From assembly GCA_034419095.1 (NCBI GenBank), contig DAOULQ010000173.1, forward strand, positions 1 through 20,805: DNA of 20,805 nucleotides, given 5' to 3'. Under the pieces are notes generated by a model, which saw nothing but the letters and a program-made list of their open reading frames with translations, ran no database searches and was not told the DNA's origin. Within the stretch, counting starts at the first letter, position 1. Every line of letters begins with the position of its first letter. The DNA is from UBA7937 sp034419095. GTDB lineage: Bacteria > Chloroflexota > Anaerolineae > UBA7937. Shown here in pieces: positions 1-6,933 of this stretch. The position numbers were made by a program, and so were the translations under genes.

Positions 1-736
1 GACTTATCTCCCCAGGCTGGGGCCAACTCCCTCCCCCTACCAGCCCAGCGTGGCTGATGGTGTGATGAGGAGACAGAAATGGCCTCTGAACGATGAGGGG
101 AGTATCTGGTGGCAATAGCCCCCGCACACTACAGATCTTGGTAACCTCCAATGCCTCATCGATACTCATGGTGGGAAGGATGGTAGGAAGAGCCCGGGCC
201 AGAAGCGTCTTCCCCGCACCAGGAGGCCCACTCATGAGCACGTTGTGACCCCCAGCAGCAGCCGCCACCTCCAACGCCCGCTTCACATGCTCCTGCCCCC
301 GCACATCAGAGAAATCTACAGGGTAATCCGGCTCCCTAACAGCCAAGGCCTCGGGATCAGCCTCGTAGGCTGATATCTCTTCCGAACCGTTCAGATGGGC
401 CACTAACTGGGAGAGGCTTTCTACAGGGATGACCTCTATGCCACCAATGAGGGAGGCCTCAGGAGCATCGGAATGGGACACGAACACCCGCTCAAAGCCT
501 TCCTCCTTAGCCACACTCACCATGGGAAGGATCCCATCCGCGTGACGCACACCCCCATCTAAGGAGAGTTCGCCGATGAATACAGAAGAAGAGAGGGGTG
601 AGACCTGTCCTGAAGCCCAGAGGATCCCCACGGCGATGGGGAGGTCGAATGCTGGCCCCTGCTTGGGGAGGTCGGCAGGGGCTAGGTTCACGGTGAGCCT
701 TTTCATGGGGAAGACGAAACCTTCGTTCTTGTACAC
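1..736 (-). CDS. comM: ComM/YifB-type AAA+ ATPase, N-terminally truncated, runs off the left edge
   Basis: ComM is a hexameric AAA+ helicase of the Mg-chelatase-like family that promotes branch migration during integration of transformed DNA. The minus frame is open from about 750 to the window edge. It shows the family signature FPMKRLTVNLAPADL near its start, then FDLPIAVGIL, Walker A GPPGAGKT (about 220-200), SPHHTISHAGLVGGG and PxPGEIS at the very edge. The next family block (Walker B, LFLDELPEF) is not to the left but at the far right end of the window. The usual first 60 or so residues are absent: a TAA sits in frame just upstream of about 750, and no ATG occurs before the internal MKRLTV (ATG at 706). 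GTG at 736 is the only other upstream start option. The gene is therefore broken or chimeric at its 5' side. Family assignment is very secure; a functional product is unlikely. Confidence 0.85.
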   Translation of the reverse strand, partial: MYKNEGFVFPMKRLTVNLAPADLPKQGPAFDLPIAVGILWASGQVSPLSSSVFIGELSLDGGVRHADGILPMVSVAKEEGFERVFVSHSDAPEASLIGGIEVIPVESLSQLVAHLNGSEEISAYEADPEALAVREPDYPVDFSDVRGQEHVKRALEVAAAAGGHNVLMSGPPGAGKTLLARALPTILPTMSIDEALEVTKICSVRGLLPPDTPLIVQRPFLSPHHTISHAGLVGGGSWPQPGEIS

Positions 737-1065
737 TGTCGTTGAAAAGCATTACCCGTGAATCTCCTCTTCTTGAGAAACTCCTCCATCTCGTGTCGGG
801 GCTGGCCTCAACGCATACTAGATGATCGCGAGGCTCCCTTGAAGGTCTGCTACCGGGGACGACGGGGTCGGTTCCCCCTTGAGACACCCCGGACCTGACA
901 CCAAGATCTGCCCCGCTTCACCTAAGCTGAGACAGTGGTCACCCAATAGGTACCCGTACGGGGAGGGACAGGGTTTGCAGGGATAATAGGGGAAGGAGGC
1001 CTTACCCATGACAGCGAAGATATGGACGGCAGACCAGAAGCTAGACATAGTGCTATCGGGGCTGA
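737..1065. other. no convincing gene; unrelated sequence upstream of the ComM fragment
   Basis: Minus-strand open frames here, such as the 95-codon one at 818-1105, show no family motif and no ComM N-terminus. A short frame ending near 737 contains FNDSVQE, which resembles the DxAVQES block of ComM, but it lies in a different phase from the ComM frame. About ten following family residues are missing. This fits an internal deletion or a rearrangement junction around 735. Confidence 0.4.
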
Positions 1066-1145
1066 GGCCTGTCCTGCTGCCCTGGCACGTGGCTGCCAGG
1101 GGCACGCCCTGTCCCAGACCCGACAGGGCCTAGGAATGACAGGCC
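1066..1145. other. nested perfect inverted repeats forming a three-way-junction fold
   Basis: Three perfect 8-bp stems nest within 80 bases. The outer stem is GGCCTGTC (1066-1073) with GACAGGCC (1138-1145). The first inner hairpin is CCCTGGCA (1080-1087) with TGCCAGGG (1094-1101). The second inner hairpin is GCCCTGTC (1106-1113) with GACAGGGC (1122-1129). The element lies about 105 bases past the stop of the last operon gene on the minus strand. No T-run follows on either strand, so it is not a standard intrinsic terminator. It could be a 3' end or processing structure, a small structured RNA, or the end of a mobile element. Confidence 0.6.
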
Positions 1146-1251
1146 AGGGAATGAGGGAACCACATCGGAGCTCTGTCGCCCCTACAAGGCCATCCCAGTG
1201 AGGATGGAAGGGCTGGTGGTTGATGTATGCGATGCCGAGGAACAGCGATAC

Positions 1252-2517
1252 TCACTCGGTCAAGAGAGTAAGAGAGTTCTTCAGGTTGAAGGCGTCCACG
1301 TACTTTTGAACGTTTTGAGCGATGCGTTCCACGACAAAGGCATGTGGATCTGGAAACTCATCCGAAAGGTCGTAGCGCAGGTTGTCGTACAGCCGCTTTC
1401 GGGCAACCAGCACCCGCGGATCAGTCCAGACATAGCGGGCACCCGTGGCCACCAGCCATTCCTGCCTGAGGGATGGTAGCTGGTCGAAGCTCCGGCCGAT
1501 CTCTTCAGGTGTGAGCCACTTTTGCCAGCGGTTGGAGTCCACCACGGCGGTCTTGATGGCCGCCTTGAAGCCGGATGGTGATAGATACGGCTTGCTCTCC
1601 ACCAACCGCGTCTCATGAGTGCAGAGTTCAAGCAGGGCCGTCAGTTCGGTCGCGGTGAACTCCGGGCCAAGGTTGGCGCCCCCCATGCCCGTGGCCGGGT
1701 AATCGGCGGGGTTTGCCACCCAGTCGGTGTAGTGGCCTTTGATCAGCGAACCAAGAGGGACAACCCGATCGTACAGGCGACGGGCGCTTCCCGGGTCGAA
1801 GGTCGTGGTGTGGAGATCAGTCCCCACCTTGGCCACGATGAAGCACGGCCAGGCATGAGCCAATCCTATGGCTTCCAAGCCGGCCCGCAACCCGGTGAGA
1901 AACCGGTCAAAGTTATCGAAGTTCACTAAACCACCGTGCACTTCCTCTGTGCCTACCTCGTACGACACCGGCGGTAACCCCAGCCGCTCGCGCTCCGATT
2001 CGGCATAGGCGACTAACTCCATCGTGCGCTCAACTACCACCTCGATCTGCGGCAGTTGCCCGCCGGGGAGCGTCCGATCCACCGTCGGGTCAATATGCAG
2101 CAAGGCGTACCCAGCCTCCAGGCAGACTGTGAGTGAGGTTTTCACCTCAGACATGGTCTCTTCGAAACTTAGGCCGTCACGGGTGTGGGCATCCTTCAGC
2201 CATGGACCTCCGTGGTCGAGACATGGGTAGAGAGGTGAGGAACACTGGTATTTCGCGGCCAGTTCCTTCATCCGGGTGACAAGAGCCCGTGGAGTCCAGC
2301 CCGTGTAGCCCCCATCACGGTCCACCTGGTTCAGAGTGGCCGCAAGAAGCATAGGCGTATTGCTGGCCGCAGCCACTTTGATCGCAGCCTCCAGCACCGC
2401 ATCGGAGTTGGGGCAGACGGCGAGCAGGGTGATCTGTATCCCGCGAGCGCGAAGAGCAATTAGCCTTAGGACGATCTGTTTGATGCTTGTCAGAGTCTGA
2501 GTGTTAAAGTCTGTCAT
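1252..2517 (-). CDS. agaZ: D-tagatose-1,6-bisphosphate aldolase subunit, AgaZ/GatZ/KbaZ family
   Basis: A 421-residue protein of the usual length for the GatZ/KbaZ/AgaZ family. In enterobacteria this TIM-barrel protein is the non-catalytic partner that stabilises and activates the class II aldolase GatY/KbaY, which splits tagatose-1,6-bisphosphate into glycerone phosphate and glyceraldehyde-3-phosphate. Family blocks seen include an N-terminal VCPNSDAVLEAAI, then YPCLDHGGPWLK, LHIDPTVD, YEVGTEEVHGG, FIVAKVGTDLHTT, IKGHYTDWVANP and GGANLGPEFTATE. ATG at 2517 overlaps the end of the upstream kinase by 14 bases, implying translational coupling. No GatY/KbaY partner lies in the window, and the only other aldolase candidate is a broken gene at 3470-3980. 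Either the partner is elsewhere or this AgaZ acts alone. It is the last gene of the operon. Family is secure; the exact catalytic status is open. Confidence 0.92.
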   Translation of the reverse strand: MTDFNTQTLTSIKQIVLRLIALRARGIQITLLAVCPNSDAVLEAAIKVAAASNTPMLLAATLNQVDRDGGYTGWTPRALVTRMKELAAKYQCSSPLYPCLDHGGPWLKDAHTRDGLSFEETMSEVKTSLTVCLEAGYALLHIDPTVDRTLPGGQLPQIEVVVERTMELVAYAESERERLGLPPVSYEVGTEEVHGGLVNFDNFDRFLTGLRAGLEAIGLAHAWPCFIVAKVGTDLHTTTFDPGSARRLYDRVVPLGSLIKGHYTDWVANPADYPATGMGGANLGPEFTATELTALLELCTHETRLVESKPYLSPSGFKAAIKTAVVDSNRWQKWLTPEEIGRSFDQLPSLRQEWLVATGARYVWTDPRVLVARKRLYDNLRYDLSDEFPDPHAFVVERIAQNVQKYVDAFNLKNSLTLLTE

Positions 2518-3448
2518 CTCGACGGGCTTGCAGAAAGGTCAGCACCTGTTCCAGGGTGGGCTGGGCGGCGGTGCCGCCCAAGCCCGTGGTAGAGAGCGCG
2601 CCGCAGGCATTGGCAAAGCGCAGTGCCTCTTCCAGCGACAAGCGCCGGATCGAGTGGGCGTAGATGAAGCCAGCATTGAAGGAGTCGCCTGCCCCGGTGG
2701 TGTCCACCACCTCTACCTCGAAGCCCGGACTGTGGACTATCTGACCATTGCGCAGTGACATCGCCCCGGACGCACCACACTTGACAACCACCAGCCGGGC
2801 CCGTTTCGCCAGTTTGCGTAGGGCCTTCTCGGTATCGTCCACACGGGCAATAGAGTGGGCTTCGTCTTCGTTGGGCAGGAAGATGTCCACACTCCGCAGC
2901 AGTATCAGCAGGTCTTCATCCCCCCATACTCCATCCGGATCACAGCCAGTGTCCAGCGAGATCGTCAGCCCTACGCGATGTGCCTGACGGAACAGTTCCG
3001 GTAGTCCGACCTGTAGTCTCCGTTGGAGGAAATAGGAACCGACGTGCAGATGCCGGTAGTACGGCAGGATGGACGCGTCGATGTCGTCCAGCCGCAGGTG
3101 GGTAATGCAGCCCGGATACGTGATCAGCGCGCGCTCCTCGGGGTATGTGAGCGAGATCGTCACCCCCGTTGCCACCGCGCTGTCGCGGATAATGTGGGCT
3201 GTGCCAACACCCAGCAGGCGCAACTGGTCGGTCACGAAGTCGCCGTAGTCGTCCACGCCGAGTTTACCCAAGAAGTCCACTTCTGCACTCAGACGGGCCA
3301 GTCCCCCCGCGCAGATGGCGGAGGAACTTCCTATCACTAGTCGCAAGCCGCTGACCAGGATCTCCTGACCCAATGACGGGAAGGCGGTCAGCCCACTCAC
3401 GATCAGGTCTACATTCAGTTCACCGATGACAAGGATTCCGTTGTTCAT
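2504..3448 (-). CDS. PfkB/ribokinase-family sugar kinase (candidate tagatose-6-phosphate or galactosamine kinase)
   Basis: A cytoplasmic ATP-dependent kinase of 314 residues. The N-terminal PfkB block ILVIGELNVDLIVSG is present, and the C-terminal signature DTTGAGDSFNAG at residues 249-260 supplies the anion hole and the catalytic Asp of the family. ATG at 3448 is preceded by a good Shine-Dalgarno, GGGAGGAAG. The gene overlaps agaZ by 14 bases. Position next to agaZ makes phosphorylation of tagatose-6-phosphate to tagatose-1,6-bisphosphate the natural guess. Because import here is by an ABC system and not a PTS, one of the two PfkB kinases in the operon should instead phosphorylate free galactosamine or N-acetylgalactosamine. 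Sequence alone does not say which. Confidence 0.88.
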   Translation of the reverse strand: MNNGILVIGELNVDLIVSGLTAFPSLGQEILVSGLRLVIGSSSAICAGGLARLSAEVDFLGKLGVDDYGDFVTDQLRLLGVGTAHIIRDSAVATGVTISLTYPEERALITYPGCITHLRLDDIDASILPYYRHLHVGSYFLQRRLQVGLPELFRQAHRVGLTISLDTGCDPDGVWGDEDLLILLRSVDIFLPNEDEAHSIARVDDTEKALRKLAKRARLVVVKCGASGAMSLRNGQIVHSPGFEVEVVDTTGAGDSFNAGFIYAHSIRRLSLEEALRFANACGALSTTGLGGTAAQPTLEQVLTFLQARRDDRL

Positions 3449-3469
3449 GGTCCACTTCCTCCCTCAGGC

Positions 3470-3980
3470 TCATGTCGGAGGGGGCCAAGTCGTCCAAGAG
3501 CAGGCCAGGGCTGGACAGAGTCCGGTGACGCGGCTCATCCGCTCGCGGGCGACAGTGACCACGAACACATTGCGCCCTCGGGGCGCCGGTTCCGTGGCCT
3601 CCTCCCAGACAGCCGTCTCGCCGACCACCCTCTGACCCTCATCCCTATCGCGTTCTGGGTGTTACACCCAGGCAGAAGTTCGCTCACAGGGGCGCGGCAC
3701 TGCCAGTCCAGTAGAACGGCGGAGGCCGCAGCTGCCAGGGCGGCAACCAACTCCTGCTTGAAGATGACCAGCGTCTTGTCGGGGATCCCGTCCCGGTCCC
3801 GGGCGTTCACGGCCCGAAGAGGCTGTTGCGGTGGTCCGCCAGTATGGAGAAGACCCCCGGCGTGATGATGCACTGCTGCTGACTTCGCAGCTTCCCACTC
3901 GTCAGCAAGTTTGCACAGAGCACCACACCCACTCCGTCGTCCTCAGCCGCCCGCCGCAAGAACATCTCTTCACCGCCCAT
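3470..3980 (-). pseudogene. frameshifted remnant of a class I aldolase-like gene (LacD or DUF2090 type)
   Basis: An ATG at 3980 lies one base after the amidohydrolase stop and opens a frame of 57 codons ending in TPGVFSILADHRNSLFGP and TGA (3809-3807). The sequence continues in the next phase with GIPDKTLVIFKQELVAALA and SAVLLDWQC, then shifts again near 3650 to a third phase that stays open to a TGA at 3470. The blocks ILAxDHRNSL, IFKxELVAALA and AVLLD match the start of LacD-type tagatose-1,6-bisphosphate aldolases and the related IolC C-terminal domain. About half of the usual length of roughly 325 residues remains. At least two frameshifts are needed. The function fits the operon, so this looks like a pathway enzyme lost by decay, unless assembly errors caused the shifts. 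The family call is by eye and moderate. Confidence 0.5.
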
Positions 3981-3981
3981 C

Positions 3982-5004
3982 TCATCTCTGAAGCCCTGGA
4001 ATCAGCCGCCGCGCATTTCGGACGTACAGTTTCTCCAGCACATCGTCCGGCAGGCCGATGGCGTCTACCTTCCAGCGACCCTGGACGGGGAAACCGGGGT
4101 ATTCGATCCGCCGCTCATCCGTCTCGAAAAAGCACCAATGGGCATCGTAAGAGTGTTTCAGCTCCGCCATATTCTCATGCGCTGCTTCCTCATCCTCAAG
4201 AGCATTCCAACCGAGCACCAAGTCGGTGCCGAACATGACTCGATCCTGGTGCTTCAGGAAGAAGCCGCGCGCTGCCTCGACTTGGTGACGGCCGATCTCG
4301 CCGATGCGGGCGGAGGTGTCCACATGGAAGTTGGGATAGCGCTCCAGACAGGCGTCCACATAGGCCAGGTCCTCCGGGTAGTTTCCCAGGTGTGCACCAA
4401 TGAACCTCGTGCCAGGGTGCCGCTCTATAACTCGGTTGCGCTGCGCCAGCAGGGTGTCGTGATCCGGGAACTCAAGACCGCCGAAATGCCAATCAGGGCG
4501 CCTCTGCAACTCCTCCCAGCGCTCGTTGTTCTCGTCCAACGGTTGGAAAAAGGCCACCGGGTCGGCGGTATGGATGAGCACGGGGACGCCCAGTTCGCCA
4601 GCCTTGGTCCATAGGGGGTCCAAACGTGGGTCGTCCACCCGGATGAGGTTGCCGTCGGCATCCTTGTGGCGAAGTCCCAACTCCTTGAAGATCTTGGGGC
4701 CGGAGGCCCCTGCTTCCACCTTGCGCTCCAATTCCTCCGCCATGCGCTCGCCGAAACCCGAGGAGGTGTCGCGGAAGTCGGGAGCAGGGAAATAGACCAT
4801 GCGCTCGCCCAACACTTTCCGAAAGGCCCGCATCCCCTCCTGGAAGGGGATGCCCAGTACCTCGAGGATGCCCAAATTGACCACCCGGCTCAGGTTACTG
4901 GCCTCCATAACTGCTACCAATGTTTCTACCCTGTCTGGGTGAACGTGCACGTGAGCGTCAATGACTGGACGGCTGTGCGAGACAAATCCTCTCTTTGGGT
5001 TCAT
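3982..5004 (-). CDS. amidohydrolase-2 family metal-dependent hydrolase
   Basis: A 340-residue TIM-barrel protein of the PF04909 type. Candidate metal ligands and catalytic residues are HVH (18-20), PKIFKELGL (103-111), LIHTADP (H145), FIGAHLGN (H205) and MFGTD (D261). I chose ATG at 5004 over the upstream in-frame start at 5172 because it directly precedes the HxH block and overlaps the TGA of the preceding kinase as ATGA, a classic coupling. There is no signal peptide, so it should act in the cytoplasm. Members of this family act as hydrolases, lactonases and decarboxylases. In this operon it could remove an acyl group or open a lactone from an imported sugar, but it is not a NagA/AgaA-type deacetylase. 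The substrate is unknown. Confidence 0.85.
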   Translation of the reverse strand: MNPKRGFVSHSRPVIDAHVHVHPDRVETLVAVMEASNLSRVVNLGILEVLGIPFQEGMRAFRKVLGERMVYFPAPDFRDTSSGFGERMAEELERKVEAGASGPKIFKELGLRHKDADGNLIRVDDPRLDPLWTKAGELGVPVLIHTADPVAFFQPLDENNERWEELQRRPDWHFGGLEFPDHDTLLAQRNRVIERHPGTRFIGAHLGNYPEDLAYVDACLERYPNFHVDTSARIGEIGRHQVEAARGFFLKHQDRVMFGTDLVLGWNALEDEEAAHENMAELKHSYDAHWCFFETDERRIEYPGFPVQGRWKVDAIGLPDDVLEKLYVRNARRLIPGLQR

Positions 5005-5951
5005 CTGGGTTTCATGCCAGACAGCATAGCTTCCACTTCTGACCGTCTCGGTGCACCCTCCATTGGACCTTGGCGGCTGACCGCCAGAGCACCGGCCGCG
5101 TTGGCAAAGCGGGCGACCTGCTCCAACGGCCAGCCAGCCAGTAGTCCTACCATACAGCCAGCATTGAAGCAATCACCAGCACCGGTTGGGTCAACTTCAT
5201 CTACGGTGAAGCCTTTCACGTCAAAGCGACCCTCACCTGTGAACAGCGTACAACCCTCTGCGCCCCGCTTGAGCATCACGATGTGGTCACGCCCTGCCAG
5301 AAGCGCTTTGGCCGCAGCCTCATCGTCCCTTGCCCCTGTGAGGGCACGGGCTTCGGCAGCAGTGGGCAGCAGCAGCTCGGCTGCCTCCAGGTAGGGTGCC
5401 AAGACTTCACGGAATACCTCCAGCGGCATCAGCTCAGGGCGCAAGTTGGGATCGAAGCTGAGTCGGCCGCCCGCAGCCAGAGTCAGATCTAGTGCACGAC
5501 GGCATGCAGCTCGATTGGCAGGGCTCAGCGCCACGGTCGAGCCGGAAAGATGGAGCCATTTGACATTGGCGAAGTAGCCGGGGTCGATCCGGTTAGGGTC
5601 CAGCGCGCCGGCTGCCGCTTGGCGCAGGTGGAAGACGAACTCGCGGCCACCATCGGGCGCGTAGGCCACAAACGCGACGGCGGTGGTGTACTCAGCCAAG
5701 GTCTGCAACTGAGTGATGTCCACACCCTCGGCCGCCAGGCGAGTTCGCAGTAGACGTCCAAAGGCATCGTCGCCTACACTCCCGATGAAACCAACCGACG
5801 CACCCAACCGGGCTGCTGCGACCGCGAAGATAGCTGGCGCACCGCTAGGGAACGGGCCCCGGAAATCACCCACCCGGTCCAAAGGCTGTCCGACACCCGG
5901 GCGCATGACCTCTACCAGCGCCTCACCGACAGAAATGACATTTGGAAGCAT
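5001..5951 (-). CDS. PfkB-family sugar kinase, KDG-kinase-like subgroup
   Basis: A 316-residue cytoplasmic kinase. It has the N-terminal VISVGEALVEVM block, FIGSVGDDAFG at about 55-65, SFDPNLRPELM at about 165-175 and the catalytic signature DPTGAGDCFNAG (254-265). The FDPNLRP motif is typical of the 2-keto-3-deoxygluconate kinase, fructokinase and tagatose kinase side of the family. It begins 20 bases after the polygalactosaminidase gene and ends in a 4-base ATGA overlap with the amidohydrolase. No strong Shine-Dalgarno precedes ATG 5951. Together with the kinase at 2504-3448 it gives the operon two phosphorylation steps, as expected if an unphosphorylated amino sugar is imported and tagatose-6-phosphate is later phosphorylated again. 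Which kinase does which step is inference. Confidence 0.88.
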   Translation of the reverse strand: MLPNVISVGEALVEVMRPGVGQPLDRVGDFRGPFPSGAPAIFAVAAARLGASVGFIGSVGDDAFGRLLRTRLAAEGVDITQLQTLAEYTTAVAFVAYAPDGGREFVFHLRQAAAGALDPNRIDPGYFANVKWLHLSGSTVALSPANRAACRRALDLTLAAGGRLSFDPNLRPELMPLEVFREVLAPYLEAAELLLPTAAEARALTGARDDEAAAKALLAGRDHIVMLKRGAEGCTLFTGEGRFDVKGFTVDEVDPTGAGDCFNAGCMVGLLAGWPLEQVARFANAAGALAVSRQGPMEGAPRRSEVEAMLSGMKPR

Positions 5952-5971
5952 ATGGACGAATCTACTGTGCC

Positions 5972-6901
5972 TTAGTCCGGCTCGTGCCCTTCGTTGATAA
6001 TGAGCAGGCCCAGCGAGCGCACCGTCACGAAGGGGACGTAGCCCCGCGCCCGGGAACGGGCGTAGGCGTCGTCAATCTGCTCCGGGACGCGGGTGTAGTC
6101 AATAGTGAGCACCAGTTTGCCCGCTGCCACCCACTGGTCTAGGATCGCCTCGCGCTCTGCTGTCCACTCCGGCGGGGAGGGGGCGTGGTCCCGTGGGTAG
6201 CCGTAGTAGAGGTCCTCCACACCGATGCCAGTGACCGTCTCCAGGTAGTCGGGGAAGCGAGTACCTAGCTCCTCGGCGTTCTGGGGGAAGACGCCGAAGC
6301 CGGGGTGTCGCTCGCGGGCGTGCTGGGCGATGGCGTTGACGAAGTCGGCCATCTCCCCCGCGGCTGTCTCCTGTCCCCGCTCTTCGTAGTACTGATACCC
6401 GTCCACACGATCGAGGTAGACCCCATCGAAGGCCAGGTCTAGGATGCGGTCCAAGTAGTCCAACATGATGACCTGCCACTCAGGGTCCCAGTAGCGCACC
6501 CAGTAGTCGCCAGCCCACTCTGGATCGGGCTCGTCCAGCCAGGCGGGTGGGTTCTCCCTCCACTCGCGCTGCCAGTAGAAGCGATAATCCTCGGCCTGTC
6601 CGATGCTCATGTAGCAGAGGACGATCTTCTCCCCGCCAGGGCTGTGCTTGAGCTTCTCGATCACCTCCCGGCTGCCGCCAGCAGCCCCGATGCTCACGAC
6701 CACCAAGTCGTAGGCAGTCTCACCGATGCGTTTTGGGTCAGCCCGCTGTAACTGGTAGAGGAAATCGTTGACGGCGTGCCAGTCGGGTTCCGATGGGGAC
6801 GTAGGTCCTACGGCCTTGCAACTGACCAACAATAGCATCAGCCCAAATGCCAGGACGATCCAATGCAACTTCTCCTGCCTCCGTTCAGCCACGGGCTCCA
6901 T
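5972..6901 (-). CDS. GH114-like endo-alpha-1,4-polygalactosaminidase lipoprotein
   Basis: A predicted surface-anchored hydrolase of 309 residues. A hydrophobic signal ends in the lipobox LLVSC (Cys28). The body matches the TM1410/GH114 family: VVVSIGAAGG, CYMSIGQAEDYR (97-107), NPPAWL, VRYWDPEW (135-142), FDGVYLDRVDGY (158-169, candidate catalytic Asp164) and GVEDLYYGYP (228-236, candidate Glu229). Characterised GH114 enzymes cut alpha-1,4-linked galactosamine polymers. I chose ATG 6901 over an in-frame start at 6997 because it sits right before the signal peptide and a GGGGGAGG ribosome site lies 13 bases upstream; the longer version would overlap the preceding gene. It lies between the GH4 gene and a PfkB kinase. 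The family is well supported; the exact polymer is inferred. Confidence 0.85.
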   Translation of the reverse strand: MEPVAERRQEKLHWIVLAFGLMLLLVSCKAVGPTSPSEPDWHAVNDFLYQLQRADPKRIGETAYDLVVVSIGAAGGSREVIEKLKHSPGGEKIVLCYMSIGQAEDYRFYWQREWRENPPAWLDEPDPEWAGDYWVRYWDPEWQVIMLDYLDRILDLAFDGVYLDRVDGYQYYEERGQETAAGEMADFVNAIAQHARERHPGFGVFPQNAEELGTRFPDYLETVTGIGVEDLYYGYPRDHAPSPPEWTAEREAILDQWVAAGKLVLTIDYTRVPEQIDDAYARSRARGYVPFVTVRSLGLLIINEGHEPD

Positions 6902-6933
6902 AAGCGCTCTTCGACCTCCCCCTTCGACTGCTC

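Noticed and set aside
818..1105. 95-codon minus-strand frame as a possible gene upstream of ComM
   Set aside because: No family motif, no convincing ribosome site, and it runs through the nested hairpins at 1066-1145.
5005..5172. N-terminal extension of the amidohydrolase
   Set aside because: It overlaps the kinase gene in another phase and is rich in Cys, Gly and Arg unlike the family. ATG 5004 with the ATGA overlap is a better start.
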